From Rhodospirillales bacterium Alpha_05 (GTDB lineage Bacteria > Pseudomonadota > Alphaproteobacteria > Rhodospirillales > Rhodospirillaceae): 5,280 nucleotides of DNA. The stretch covers positions 1-5,280 of the forward strand of contig LUYR01000283.1 of NCBI GenBank assembly GCA_001603335.1, in the 5' to 3' direction. Below, piece by piece: positions 1 through 5,280 of the stretch (the stretch's first letter is position 1; the number at the start of each line of letters is the position of its first letter). The notes below the pieces were generated by a model. It searched no databases. It was not told the origin of the DNA and saw only the letters and a list, made by a program, of their open reading frames with translations. The translations under genes were made by a program, and so were the position numbers.

Positions 1-587
1 AGCTCGGCGAAGCGCGCCTCGGTCATCGCGCGCGCGGCAAGGCGGTCGAGCTGGGCGATGGCGGCCGCCGCGACCTCCTGGTAGGCGTCCGACGCGTATT
101 CGCCGATCCACTCGCGGTAGGGGTGGTCGGGTTTCGCCGCGAGCGCCGGGGCGAGGGCGCGGCCGATTTCGGCATAGCCGACGACGCAGGGCGCGAGCGC
201 GACCGCGAGGTCGAGGAGATCGCCCGACGCGCCGCAGTCGAGGACGTAGCGGGTGTAGGCGACGGTCGCGGCGTGCTCGGGCGCGGCCTCGATGTCATGC
301 GGCGAAAGTCCCCAGCGACCGCACAGCCGCACGTGCAGGTCCATCTCGCCGAGAATCGCGGCGAGGGCCGCCGACCCGGCGCGCATGTCGGCGAGGGTGC
401 GGCTCTTGTAGACCGCGAGCGCGTTGGCGCGGGCGAACTGGATCAGAAACAGGTAGTCCTGCACCAGATAGGCGCGGAACGCCGCCTCGGGCAGCGTCCC
501 GGCTTCCATCTGCCGCACGAAGGCGTGGTCGACGTAGCGGCTCCAGTCGGTCGCGGCGGCGCGCTTGAGGCGCTCGAATACGGTCAT
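1..587 (-). CDS. tenA: TenA family aminopyrimidine aminohydrolase / thiaminase II (partial, C-terminus off window)
   Basis: TenA enzymes are cytosolic all-helical proteins that hydrolyse the amino group of aminopyrimidine breakdown products of thiamin, feeding HMP back to thiamin synthesis; some also cleave thiamin. The frame opens at ATG 587 and is still open at base 1, giving 195 complete codons. Bacillus TenA has 236 residues, so roughly 25-40 are missing. The family pattern is clear: W15..Y18..H21 near the N-terminus, QDYLF at 43-47 with the substrate-binding Asp44, Tyr111, and the catalytic cysteine in APCVVGYAEIG (Cys134, matching Cys135 of B. subtilis TenA). A Glu near the cut end (Glu190, followed three residues later by Phe) fits the conserved C-terminal catalytic Glu. 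This is therefore the cysteine-containing TenA_C class. The start is supported by GAGG (596-599, minus strand) 8 nt upstream. It lies 67 nt downstream of the AHSA1 gene on the same strand and is probably co-transcribed. The split between salvage and true thiaminase activity cannot be read from sequence. Confidence 0.93.
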   Translation of the reverse strand, partial: MTVFERLKRAAATDWSRYVDHAFVRQMEAGTLPEAAFRAYLVQDYLFLIQFARANALAVYKSRTLADMRAGSAALAAILGEMDLHVRLCGRWGLSPHDIEAAPEHAATVAYTRYVLDCGASGDLLDLAVALAPCVVGYAEIGRALAPALAAKPDHPYREWIGEYASDAYQEVAAAAIAQLDRLAARAMTEARFAE

Positions 588-654
588 GCCTTTGGCCTCG
601 CAGTGAAAAAATCCATAGACCGCACATAGGCGCGCCGCCGTGGACGGCAACCCC

Positions 655-1188
655 TCACGTCGGAAGGCGGCGGTCGTAGTCGGATTTGAGTCGGCTCCAG
701 GCATCCCAGAACGGGCCGGGTTCGGTGCCTTCGAGGCGCGCGACCATGACGTCGAGGTGGGCGTGCCAGCCCGCGCCCACCATCAGCATGGTTTCGCGGT
801 CGGGGAGGCGGCTGTGGGTGACGCTGAGCAGGACGTTTTCCCCGCGCGGCGCGAGCTCGAAGCGCACCTCGCCCGCCTCGCCCCAGGCGATCACCAGCAG
901 GTGCGGCGGATCGAGTGCGAGAATCCGGCTTTCCAGGCGATGTTCGGCGTCGAAGTCGGCGGGGCGGCGGCTCGGCTGGGCCGAAAGCTCGTCGTTGCGC
1001 CAGACGAATTCGAAGGGCGCGCCGACGGTCATCTCCATCTCGCCGGCGGCCAGCCATTTGCGGCGCAGTTCGCTTTTCGTCAGGTAGTCCCAGACCCGTT
1101 CGATCGGGCCGGGCAGGATCCGCGCGATCTTGAGGGTGGTGGGTTCGATCAGCGTGCCGTAGGCGGAGGGCGAAGCACTGTCATTCAT
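655..1188 (-). CDS. AHSA1/SRPBCC domain protein (START-like ligand-binding fold)
   Basis: The 177-residue product has the activator-of-Hsp90-ATPase (AHSA1-like) SRPBCC pattern. It starts with a basic first strand ending in ILPGPIERVWDYLT (residues 24-37), followed by LRRKWLAAGEM (41-51) and GAPFEFVWRND (56-66). A strand pair follows at LESRILALDPPHLLVIAWG (85-103), then the long C-terminal helix around GWHAHLDVMVARLEG (140-154). These proteins form a helix-grip fold with a hydrophobic cavity; the ligand here is unknown, and bacterial members are not established Hsp90 co-chaperones. The ATG at 1188 is preferred because AGGAG (1196-1200, minus strand) lies 7 nt upstream and because it overlaps the end of the ArsR gene by 8 nt, a typical translationally coupled pair. 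A longer in-frame opening to 1335 would lie inside the repressor gene and adds no family sequence. ArsR-AHSA1 pairs are a common bacterial arrangement, which suggests the two act in one response. The physiological role is unassigned. Confidence 0.92.
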   Translation of the reverse strand: MNDSASPSAYGTLIEPTTLKIARILPGPIERVWDYLTKSELRRKWLAAGEMEMTVGAPFEFVWRNDELSAQPSRRPADFDAEHRLESRILALDPPHLLVIAWGEAGEVRFELAPRGENVLLSVTHSRLPDRETMLMVGAGWHAHLDVMVARLEGTEPGPFWDAWSRLKSDYDRRLPT

Positions 1189-1522
1189 CGGTCTTCTCCT
1201 TGTCCGGGGAACGGATGGCGTCGTCCGCGCGGAGCACGCGGTCGAGGGCATCCAGGCGATCGGTCCAGAAGCGTTCGTAGAATCCGAGCCAGTCGTGGGC
1301 GGCGGCGAGCGGCCCTGGCTCGAGGCGGCAGACATGGGTGCGGCCGCGCACCTCGCGCCGGATCAGACCGGCGTGTTCTAGGGTCTTAATGTGCTTCGAG
1401 GCGGCGGCGAGGGAGATGGCGAACGGTGCCGCGAGTTGGCCGACGGTGCGTTCGCCGCCCGCGAGGCTGCGGAGCATCTGACGGCGGGTCGCGTCGCCGA
1501 GGGCGTGGAAAACGGCGTCCAT
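1181..1522 (-). CDS. ArsR/SmtB-family winged-helix transcriptional repressor
   Basis: A 113-residue DNA-binding protein. MDAVFHALGDATRRQMLRSL (residues 1-20) is the classic ArsR N-terminal helix pair. The helix-turn-helix runs about 26-50 with recognition helix SLAAASKHIKTLEHAGL, and the wing is at about 53-67 (RREVRGRTHVCRLEP). The tail FYERFWTDRLDALDRVL (81-97) is typical of the subgroup paired with AHSA1 proteins. There is no ELCVCD-type metal motif and only one cysteine (Cys65), so classic ArsR thiol metal sensing is unlikely; the inducer is unknown. ATG 1522 is chosen because GGAG (1531-1534) lies 8 nt upstream and the protein then begins exactly at the family start. An earlier in-frame ATG at 1573 would lie between the predicted promoter elements. 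The stop overlaps the AHSA1 start. Two inverted repeats around the promoter point to autorepression. Confidence 0.95.
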   Translation of the reverse strand: MDAVFHALGDATRRQMLRSLAGGERTVGQLAAPFAISLAAASKHIKTLEHAGLIRREVRGRTHVCRLEPGPLAAAHDWLGFYERFWTDRLDALDRVLRADDAIRSPDKEKTDE

Positions 1523-1530
1523 GCTGGGCA

Positions 1531-1534
1531 CTCC
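1531..1534 (-). promoter_or_regulatory. Shine-Dalgarno deciding the arsR start
   Basis: GGAG on the minus strand lies 8 nt before ATG 1522. It supports that start over the in-frame ATG at 1573, which has no comparable purine box. Confidence 0.6.
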
Positions 1535-1537
1535 ATG

Positions 1538-1555
1538 CTTAACCGACTGGTTGAA
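1538..1555. promoter_or_regulatory. Proximal operator-like inverted repeat of arsR
   Basis: CTTAACCGACTGGTTGAA is a 7-4-7 imperfect inverted repeat: the right arm GGTTGAA pairs with CTTAACC at five of seven positions. Its arms match 12 of 14 positions of the site at 1577-1594, while the four-base centres differ at every position. This is what a protein-binding dyad looks like, rather than a simple duplication. It overlaps the end of the predicted -10 and covers the predicted transcription start of the minus-strand promoter, so an occupied site would block initiation. Binding by the adjacent ArsR protein is inferred. Confidence 0.6.
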
Positions 1556-1581
1556 TATGGAGTGCGGCCGCAAACGTTCAA
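1554..1581 (-). promoter_or_regulatory. Likely sigma70-type promoter for arsR-AHSA1(-tenA)
   Basis: On the minus strand a -35 box TTGAAC (1581-1576) and a -10 box CATATT (1559-1554) are separated by 16 nt. Each matches consensus at four of six positions. The predicted start near 1547 would leave a short leader of about 25 nt before ATG 1522. The boxes are embedded in two matching inverted repeats, which raises the credibility of an otherwise modest promoter. Confidence 0.45.
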
Positions 1582-1594
1582 CCTGTGGGTTGAA
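1577..1594. promoter_or_regulatory. Distal operator: perfect inverted repeat of arsR
   Basis: TTCAACCTGTGGGTTGAA has perfect 7-nt arms and a 4-nt centre. It covers the predicted -35 box (1576-1581, minus strand) of the arsR promoter. The centre-to-centre distance to the proximal site is 39 bp. Both sites continue with TA after the right arm, so GGTTGAATA is shared. It is likely bound by the ArsR-family protein encoded just downstream. Confidence 0.65.
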
Positions 1595-1618
1595 TAAATT
1601 TGCCGGTGCCGCTGCCGG

Positions 1619-1650
1619 AAACGAAAAAGGGCGCCGCGCGGCGCCCTTTC
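1619..1650 (-). terminator. Intrinsic terminator of the permease gene
   Basis: A perfect 10-bp inverted repeat (1626-1635 with 1640-1649, arm AAAGGGCGCC) around a GCGC loop is followed on the minus strand by a T-rich tail: five Ts, then CG, then three Ts. It begins 23 nt after the permease stop and lies upstream of the arsR promoter, so it insulates the two same-strand units. On the plus strand no T tract follows the stem, and no plus-strand gene ends here. Confidence 0.85.
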
Positions 1651-1672
1651 CGATCCGTTCGTAGCGGTGGGG

Positions 1673-2995
1673 CTATTCGCCCGCGACCGGCACTTCGGTG
1701 TGCGCCGCGGCCTTGCGGTTGAGCAGCGCGTAGACCAGGATCGCGCCGAAGGTCGCGGTGCCGATGCCGCCCAGAGTGAAGCCGCCGAGCTTGATGGTGA
1801 GGTCGCCCGCGCCCGCGATCACCGCCACGGCGGTGGTGATGAGGTTCTTGGTCTCGGCGAAGTCGACCTTGTTCTCGACCCAGATCCGCCCCGCGGTCGC
1901 GGTGATCAGGCCGAAGATCACGATCGAGAGGCCGCCGATCACCGGGCCGGGGATGGTGAGGATCAGTGCGCCGAACTTCGGCGAGAAGCCGAGCAGGATC
2001 GCAAACGCTGCGGCGACGACGAACACCAGGGTGGAGTAGATCTTGGTCACCGCCATCACGCCCATGTTCTCGGCGTAGGTGGTGACGCCGGTGCCGCCCG
2101 AGAAGCCGGAGAGGATCGTGGCGATGCCGTCGCCGACGAAGGCGCGGCCGATGTAGGGGTCGAGGTTGCGGCCGGTCATCGCGCCGATCGCCTTGATGTG
2201 GCCGAGGTTCTCCGCCACCAGGATGATCGCCACCGGGGCGATCAGCGCCATGGCGCTGGTGTCGAACACCGGCGCGGTGAAGTTCGGCATGCCGATCCAC
2301 GGCGCGCTCGCGAGGTGCGAGAAGTCGATCGCCTTGCCCATGCCCATGACGTTGCCGCCGATGGCGTAGAAGACGTAGCCGAAGAAGCCGCCGATCAGCA
2401 CCGGGATGCGGCGCAGCATGCCGGGCGCATAGACCGCAGCGATGCCCACCGCGACGATGGTGACGAGACCCGCCGCGAGGTCGAAGCCGGTGGCGCTCAC
2501 CCCCTTGACCGCGATCGGCGCGAGGTTGAGGCCGATCGCCGCGACGATGCCGCCGGTGACCACCGGGGGCATCAGGGTTTCGATCCACTTGTAGCCCGCC
2601 TTCATCACCACCAGGCCGATCAGCAGGTAGACCACGCCCGCCGCGATGATCCCGCCGAGCGCCACCCCGACGTTCAGGTTCGGGCCGGACCCGGCGTAGG
2701 CGGAGGCCGCGATCACCACCGCGATGAACGAGAAGCTCGAGCCGAGGTAGGAGGGCACCCGGCCGCCGACGACGAGGAAGAAGATCAGCGTGCCGATGCC
2801 CGAGAACAGCACCGCGACATTGGGGTCGAAGCCCATGATGATCGGCGCGAGCACGGTCGAGCCGAACATCGCCACCACGTGCTGGAATCCGGCGACGACG
2901 GTTTGCGGCCAGGGCAGGCGCTCATCCGGCGCGACGCGATCACCGGTGGTCAGTTTCCACTCCGGAAGCCAGCTTTCTGAGGGGCTCTTATTCAT
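1673..2995 (-). CDS. rutG: NCS2-family (solute carrier 23) uracil/pyrimidine permease, RutG-like
   Basis: An inner-membrane nucleobase:proton symporter of 440 residues, full length for the family. Hydrophobic segments span nearly the whole protein, as expected for the 14-helix UraA fold. Signatures in order: VAPDERLPWPQT (21-32), QHVVAMFGSTVLAP (38-51) with His39, PSYLGSS (81-87), VAENLGH (260-266) with Glu262 and His266, and the hallmark TTYAENMGVMAVTK (305-318) with Glu309. These correspond to UraA His24, Glu241, His245 and Glu290, which act in uracil binding and proton coupling. The N-terminal block, GRNLDPYIGRAFVGDG (275-290) and the C-terminal LGGFTLGGIGTATFGAIL resemble E. coli RutG more than UraA as I recall them; xanthine or mixed specificity is not excluded. 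ATG 2995 is preferred, with a weak GAGA box 5 nt upstream, because it gives the usual short N-terminus. An in-frame TTG at 3025 lacks a Shine-Dalgarno. No rutA-F genes are in view. Confidence 0.93.
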   Translation of the reverse strand: MNKSPSESWLPEWKLTTGDRVAPDERLPWPQTVVAGFQHVVAMFGSTVLAPIIMGFDPNVAVLFSGIGTLIFFLVVGGRVPSYLGSSFSFIAVVIAASAYAGSGPNLNVGVALGGIIAAGVVYLLIGLVVMKAGYKWIETLMPPVVTGGIVAAIGLNLAPIAVKGVSATGFDLAAGLVTIVAVGIAAVYAPGMLRRIPVLIGGFFGYVFYAIGGNVMGMGKAIDFSHLASAPWIGMPNFTAPVFDTSAMALIAPVAIILVAENLGHIKAIGAMTGRNLDPYIGRAFVGDGIATILSGFSGGTGVTTYAENMGVMAVTKIYSTLVFVVAAAFAILLGFSPKFGALILTIPGPVIGGLSIVIFGLITATAGRIWVENKVDFAETKNLITTAVAVIAGAGDLTIKLGGFTLGGIGTATFGAILVYALLNRKAAAHTEVPVAGE

Positions 2996-3091
2996 ATCGG
3001 TCTCGATTTTTTTGTGATTTTCCAATACGTCGCGGACAATTACGCGGACGGGCGAATAGCTTCAGGGTCAAATGGCGGTCCGCATGCAACA

Positions 3092-3119
3092 CGCCGCTCT
3101 CGCGAACGAGGGAGCGGTG
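3092..3119. repeat. Inverted repeat / hairpin in the divergent intergenic region
   Basis: The arms CCGCTC (3094-3099) and GAGCGG (3112-3117) extend by one G-T and one C-G pair. Inside is a second short stem (TCG/CGA) with a two-base bulge and a CGAA loop. No T tract follows on either strand, so it is not a terminator. It could be a protein-binding dyad or an RNA structure; the function is unknown. Confidence 0.4.
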
Positions 3120-3214
3120 GAGGCGGCACAACGGGTTTGGCTAAGGCGACAGCTTCGCACATGTTCGCCGCCGATGCCACCCAGACCTTGCGACTTTCGC
3201 CTAGAATCTCGGCA

Positions 3215-3254
3215 TGCCCGCCAAGGTGCGGTTTTGCCGCGCGAAAAGCGGGCA
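3215..3254 (+). repeat. Nested hairpin upstream of the EamA gene
   Basis: A perfect 7-bp outer stem (TGCCCGC 3215-3221 with GCGGGCA 3248-3254) encloses an inner stem GCGG (3228-3231) with CCGC (3237-3240) and a TTTTG loop. It ends about 75 nt before the GTG start. A transcript beginning upstream, for example from the TAGAAT at 3202, would carry it as a leader structure. In GC-rich DNA such stems arise by chance, so a regulatory role is only possible. Confidence 0.35.
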
Positions 3255-3317
3255 GATCGGGATGATTTTGGTTTGCGGCGCGGGCGCGGGCGGACGATAG
3301 TGGCGCGAATCCCGGCG

Positions 3318-3323
3318 AAGGAG
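3318..3323 (+). promoter_or_regulatory. Strong Shine-Dalgarno deciding the EamA GTG start
   Basis: AAGGAG lies 6 nt before GTG 3330, the best ribosome binding site in the window. It fixes the start at this GTG instead of the in-frame ATG at 3072. Confidence 0.8.
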
Positions 3324-3329
3324 ATCCGA

Positions 3330-4265
3330 GTGAAGCGTGGGGCGTTGGGGCCGGAAACGGTCGGGCTGCTGTTGCTGATTCCGCCGCCGCTGTTCTGGGC
3401 GGGCAACTTCATCGTCGGCCGCGCGATGCGCGGCGACGTGCCGCCGCTCACCCTGTCGTTCTGGCGCTGGGCGATCGCCTTCGTCTGCCTGCTCCCCTTC
3501 GCGTGGCGGCCGATGCGGCGCGACCGCGCGCTCTATTGGCGGCACCGTTGGCTGATCCTGCGCATCACCATCGTTGGTGTGGTGGCGTTCAACTCGCTGG
3601 TCTACGTCGGCCTGCAATGGACCGCCGCCGCCAACGGCCTGCTGCTCAACTCCTTCATCCCGATCCTGATCGTGCTGTTCGGCGCGGTGTTCTTCGGTCA
3701 GCGGCTGCGCCCGGCGCAGGGCTTCGGCATGGCGCTGTCGTTCGCGGGCGTGCTCACCATCATCCTCCACGGCGAATGGGCGCGGCTGCTCACGCTCGAA
3801 TTCTCGCGGGGGGACGTGGTGGTGTTCGCGGCGATGGTCTGCTGGGCGTTCTACACCCTGTGGCTGCGCGCCGTGCCGCCCGAGATCGACCGAATCGGCC
3901 TGATGGGGGTGCAGATCGGCGTGGCGTTCGTCTTCCTCGTGCCGATGTACCTGGGCGAACTCGCCTACGGTTACGCGCCGGTGTGGCGGGTGGAGAGCTT
4001 CGGTGCGCTCGCCTACCTCGGCATCTTCCCCTCGGTGCTGGCCTACCTGTTCTACAACATCGGCGTCGCGCGCGTCGGCGCGGCGCGGGCGGGGCTGTTC
4101 ACCCACCTCATCCCTGCGTTCGGCGTGGTCTTGGCGGTGGTGTTCCTGCACGAGCCGATTCACGCCTACCATGCCGTTGGCATGGCCGCGATCCTTGCCG
4201 GGATCGCCTGCGCCGTGCGGGCACCCACCGCGCCCCAGCCGCTTGCCGCCGACGCGCAGAAATGA
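3330..4265 (+). CDS. EamA/DMT superfamily transporter (ten-helix permease)
   Basis: A 311-residue inner-membrane protein of the drug/metabolite transporter superfamily with the usual two EamA repeats. Hydrophobic segments fall at about 10-30, 40-58, 75-95, 100-122, 130-147, 162-180, 188-210, 223-245, 256-274 and 280-297. Family marks include PPPLFWAGNFIVGR (18-31), FWRWAIAF (44-51), a charged loop near 59-73, ALQ-type VGLQWTAAANGLLLNSFIPILI (93-114), and in the second half AYLFYNIGVARVGAARAG (238-255) and LHEPI (273-277), the counterpart of the common LGE motif. The GTG start is set by AAGGAG 6 nt upstream. Substrate cannot be predicted; DMT members export amino acids, metabolites or drugs. 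The gene is divergent from the pyrimidine permease and 70 nt upstream of purT on the same strand. Co-transcription with purT is possible but not shown. Confidence 0.92.
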   Translation: MKRGALGPETVGLLLLIPPPLFWAGNFIVGRAMRGDVPPLTLSFWRWAIAFVCLLPFAWRPMRRDRALYWRHRWLILRITIVGVVAFNSLVYVGLQWTAAANGLLLNSFIPILIVLFGAVFFGQRLRPAQGFGMALSFAGVLTIILHGEWARLLTLEFSRGDVVVFAAMVCWAFYTLWLRAVPPEIDRIGLMGVQIGVAFVFLVPMYLGELAYGYAPVWRVESFGALAYLGIFPSVLAYLFYNIGVARVGAARAGLFTHLIPAFGVVLAVVFLHEPIHAYHAVGMAAILAGIACAVRAPTAPQPLAADAQK

Positions 4266-4335
4266 GTCCATGCCGCAAACGCGCGCCGTTATGATGGCCG
4301 CAATCTCAGAAACCTGCCTCGGGAGTGCTGCGACA
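4266..4335 (+). promoter_or_regulatory. Intergenic leader of purT with possible -10 box
   Basis: The 70-nt gap contains TATGAT (4290-4295), a five-of-six match to the -10 consensus, but nothing resembling a -35 box at the proper distance. GCCGCAA occurs twice (4272-4278 and 4297-4303), flanking that box with a 25-bp period. No terminator hairpin follows the transporter stop. Transcription of purT may therefore come from here, from the transporter promoter, or both. Confidence 0.25.
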
Positions 4336-5280
4336 ATGACCGCCATCGCCAAGATTCTGCTGCTCGGTTCGGGCGAACTCGGCCGCGAATTCGTGATCTC
4401 GGCCAAGCGCCTCGGCGCGCACGTGATCGCCTGCGACAGCTACGCCGGAGCCCCGGCGATGCAGCTCGCCGACGAAGCCGAGGTGTTCTCGATGCTCGAT
4501 GCCGATGCGCTCAGCAAGGCGATCGAGAAGCACAAGCCGGATTACATCGTTCCCGAGATCGAGGCGATCCGCACCGAGGTGCTGAAGGACTACGAGGACA
4601 AGGGCTTCAACGTCGTGCCCTCGGCGCGCGCGACGATCATGACGATGAACCGCGACCGCATCCGCGAGGTCGCCGCCTCCGAGCTCGGCCTGCTCACCTC
4701 GAAGTACCTCTACGCCGAAACCCTGGACGAAATGCGCAAGGCGGTGGCCGAGGTCGGCATTCCCTGCGTGGTCAAGCCGGTGATGTCGTCGTCGGGCAAG
4801 GGGCAGAGCACGATCCGCGCCGAAGACGGCGTCGACGCCGCCTGGGACTACGCGGTGGCGGGGATGCGCGGCGACCGCCAGCGGGTGATCGTCGAGGCGT
4901 TCATTCCCTTCGACTACGAAATCACCCTGCTCACCGTCCGCACCCGCGACGGCGTGCTGTTCTGCGACCCGATCGGGCATCGCCAGGAGCGCGGCGACTA
5001 TCAGGAAAGCTGGCAGCCCGCCCGGATGTCGGACAAGGCGGTGGCCGACGCCCAGGCGATGGCGAAGGCGGTGGTCGACAACTTGGGCGGCTACGGCCTG
5101 TTCGGCGTCGAGTTCTTCGTCGTCGGCGACACCGTGATCTTCTCCGAGCTGTCGCCGCGCCCGCACGATACCGGCATGGTGACGCTGATCTCGCAGAACC
5201 TCACCGAGTTCGACCTGCATGCCCGCGCGATCCTCGGCCTGCCGATCCCGCGCCTCACCCAGCACGGCCCGAGCGCCTCG
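4336..5280 (+). CDS. purT: Formate-dependent phosphoribosylglycinamide formyltransferase PurT (partial, C-terminus off window)
   Basis: PurT is an ATP-grasp enzyme that makes formyl-GAR from GAR, formate and ATP in step three of cytosolic purine synthesis, as an alternative to the folate-dependent PurN. The frame is open for 315 codons to the window end; E. coli PurT has 392 residues, so about 75-80 are missing. Visible marks are the N-terminal Rossmann-like ILLLGSGELGRE (7-18), VPEIEAI (72-78), VVPSARAT (93-100) and MNRDRIR (104-110). In the ATP-grasp core are VKPVMSSSGKGQS (146-158) with the ATP-binding loop, EITLLTVRTRDGVLFCDPIGHRQERGD in part (195-221), YGLFGVEFF (253-261), and FSELSPRPHDTGMVT (269-283). 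Glu259 and Glu271 match the E. coli Mg ligands Glu267 and Glu279. ATG 4336 follows GGGAG (4321-4325) with a 10-nt spacer, and the start agrees with the family. No disruption is seen in the portion present. Confidence 0.97.
   Translation, partial: MTAIAKILLLGSGELGREFVISAKRLGAHVIACDSYAGAPAMQLADEAEVFSMLDADALSKAIEKHKPDYIVPEIEAIRTEVLKDYEDKGFNVVPSARATIMTMNRDRIREVAASELGLLTSKYLYAETLDEMRKAVAEVGIPCVVKPVMSSSGKGQSTIRAEDGVDAAWDYAVAGMRGDRQRVIVEAFIPFDYEITLLTVRTRDGVLFCDPIGHRQERGDYQESWQPARMSDKAVADAQAMAKAVVDNLGGYGLFGVEFFVVGDTVIFSELSPRPHDTGMVTLISQNLTEFDLHARAILGLPIPRLTQHGPSAS

Larger units (their letters stand above)
2996..3329. other. Divergent intergenic region between permease and EamA transporter genes
   Basis: These 334 bases separate two divergently read genes. 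A plus-strand frame in line with the transporter is open from ATG 3072, but the 86 residues it would add are arginine-rich, non-membrane and resemble no transporter N-terminus, so I treat it as noncoding. The permease side has a run of seven As on the minus strand (3007-3013) just before the start codon. I find no convincing -35/-10 pair for either gene; TAGAAT at 3202-3207 is a fair -10 for the plus strand but lacks a good -35. Two hairpins are listed separately. No known riboswitch consensus was recognised. Confidence 0.6.

Noticed and set aside
123..629. Plus-strand open frame antisense to tenA
   Set aside because: No recognisable domain; the minus-strand frame carries the TenA catalytic residues.
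588..654. TPP riboswitch in front of tenA
   Set aside because: The gap is only 67 nt and lacks the conserved TPP-aptamer motifs. A run of six Ts (606-611, minus strand) is not preceded by a strong adjacent stem, so it is not a clear terminator either.
1523..1573. Upstream ATG extension of the ArsR gene by 17 residues
   Set aside because: It would begin between the predicted promoter boxes, has no good Shine-Dalgarno, and adds residues absent from the family.
1667..2980. Long plus-strand open frame of 437 codons antisense to the permease
   Set aside because: Its product is dominated by Arg, Asp, His and Glu with no recognisable domain. It is the antisense shadow of a GC-biased membrane protein gene with clear family motifs.
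2996..3025. TTG start extending the permease by 10 residues
   Set aside because: No purine box precedes it and the ATG at 2995 already gives the family-length N-terminus.
3075..3105. Sigma54-type promoter for the permease (TTGCA on the minus strand, as in NtrC-controlled rut operons)
   Set aside because: The GG doublet is not at the required distance from the GC of TTGCA, so the -24/-12 pattern fails.
3201..4406. Minus-strand open frame of 401 codons across the EamA gene
   Set aside because: Low-complexity charged product antisense to a well-supported transporter; it also crosses the intergenic gap into purT.
4306..5265. Minus-strand open frame of 319 codons antisense to purT
   Set aside because: Shadow of purT, whose plus-strand translation matches the family throughout.

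Overview
The window is GC-rich (about two thirds by eye) with strong G/C bias at third codon positions. It has compact gene spacing and ordinary chromosomal metabolic and transport genes. The protein sequences and GTG/ATG start usage fit an alphaproteobacterium, perhaps of the Rhodospirillales type. That placement is inference, since no rRNA or clade-specific marker is present. I see no mobile element, CRISPR array, tRNA or phage gene.

Left part (1-1600), all on the minus strand: an ArsR-type repressor gene overlaps by 8 nt an AHSA1/SRPBCC gene. A TenA (aminopyrimidine aminohydrolase/thiaminase II) gene follows after 67 nt and runs off the left edge. Upstream of arsR are two copies of a GGTTGAA-armed inverted repeat. 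They sit on the likely -35 and just downstream of the likely -10, which is the expected layout for autorepression. The three genes look like one transcription unit read leftward, although TenA could have its own weak promoter.

Centre (1600-3000), minus strand: a full-length NCS2-family pyrimidine permease, closest in my recollection to RutG, ends in a clean intrinsic terminator. No other rut genes are visible. TenA salvages thiamin-derived pyrimidines and this permease probably carries a pyrimidine base, but their separate promoters and the terminator between them argue against one operon.

Right part (3000-5280), plus strand: a 334-nt divergent intergenic region holds two predicted hairpins. 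It is followed by an EamA/DMT-type ten-helix transporter starting at a GTG with a strong Shine-Dalgarno. A 70-nt gap then leads to purT (formate-dependent GAR transformylase), which is cut by the right edge after 315 codons.

Overall this is an ordinary housekeeping/transport neighbourhood. The observations most worth a second look are the paired operator at arsR and the structured leader before the EamA gene. I do not see an undescribed multi-gene system.
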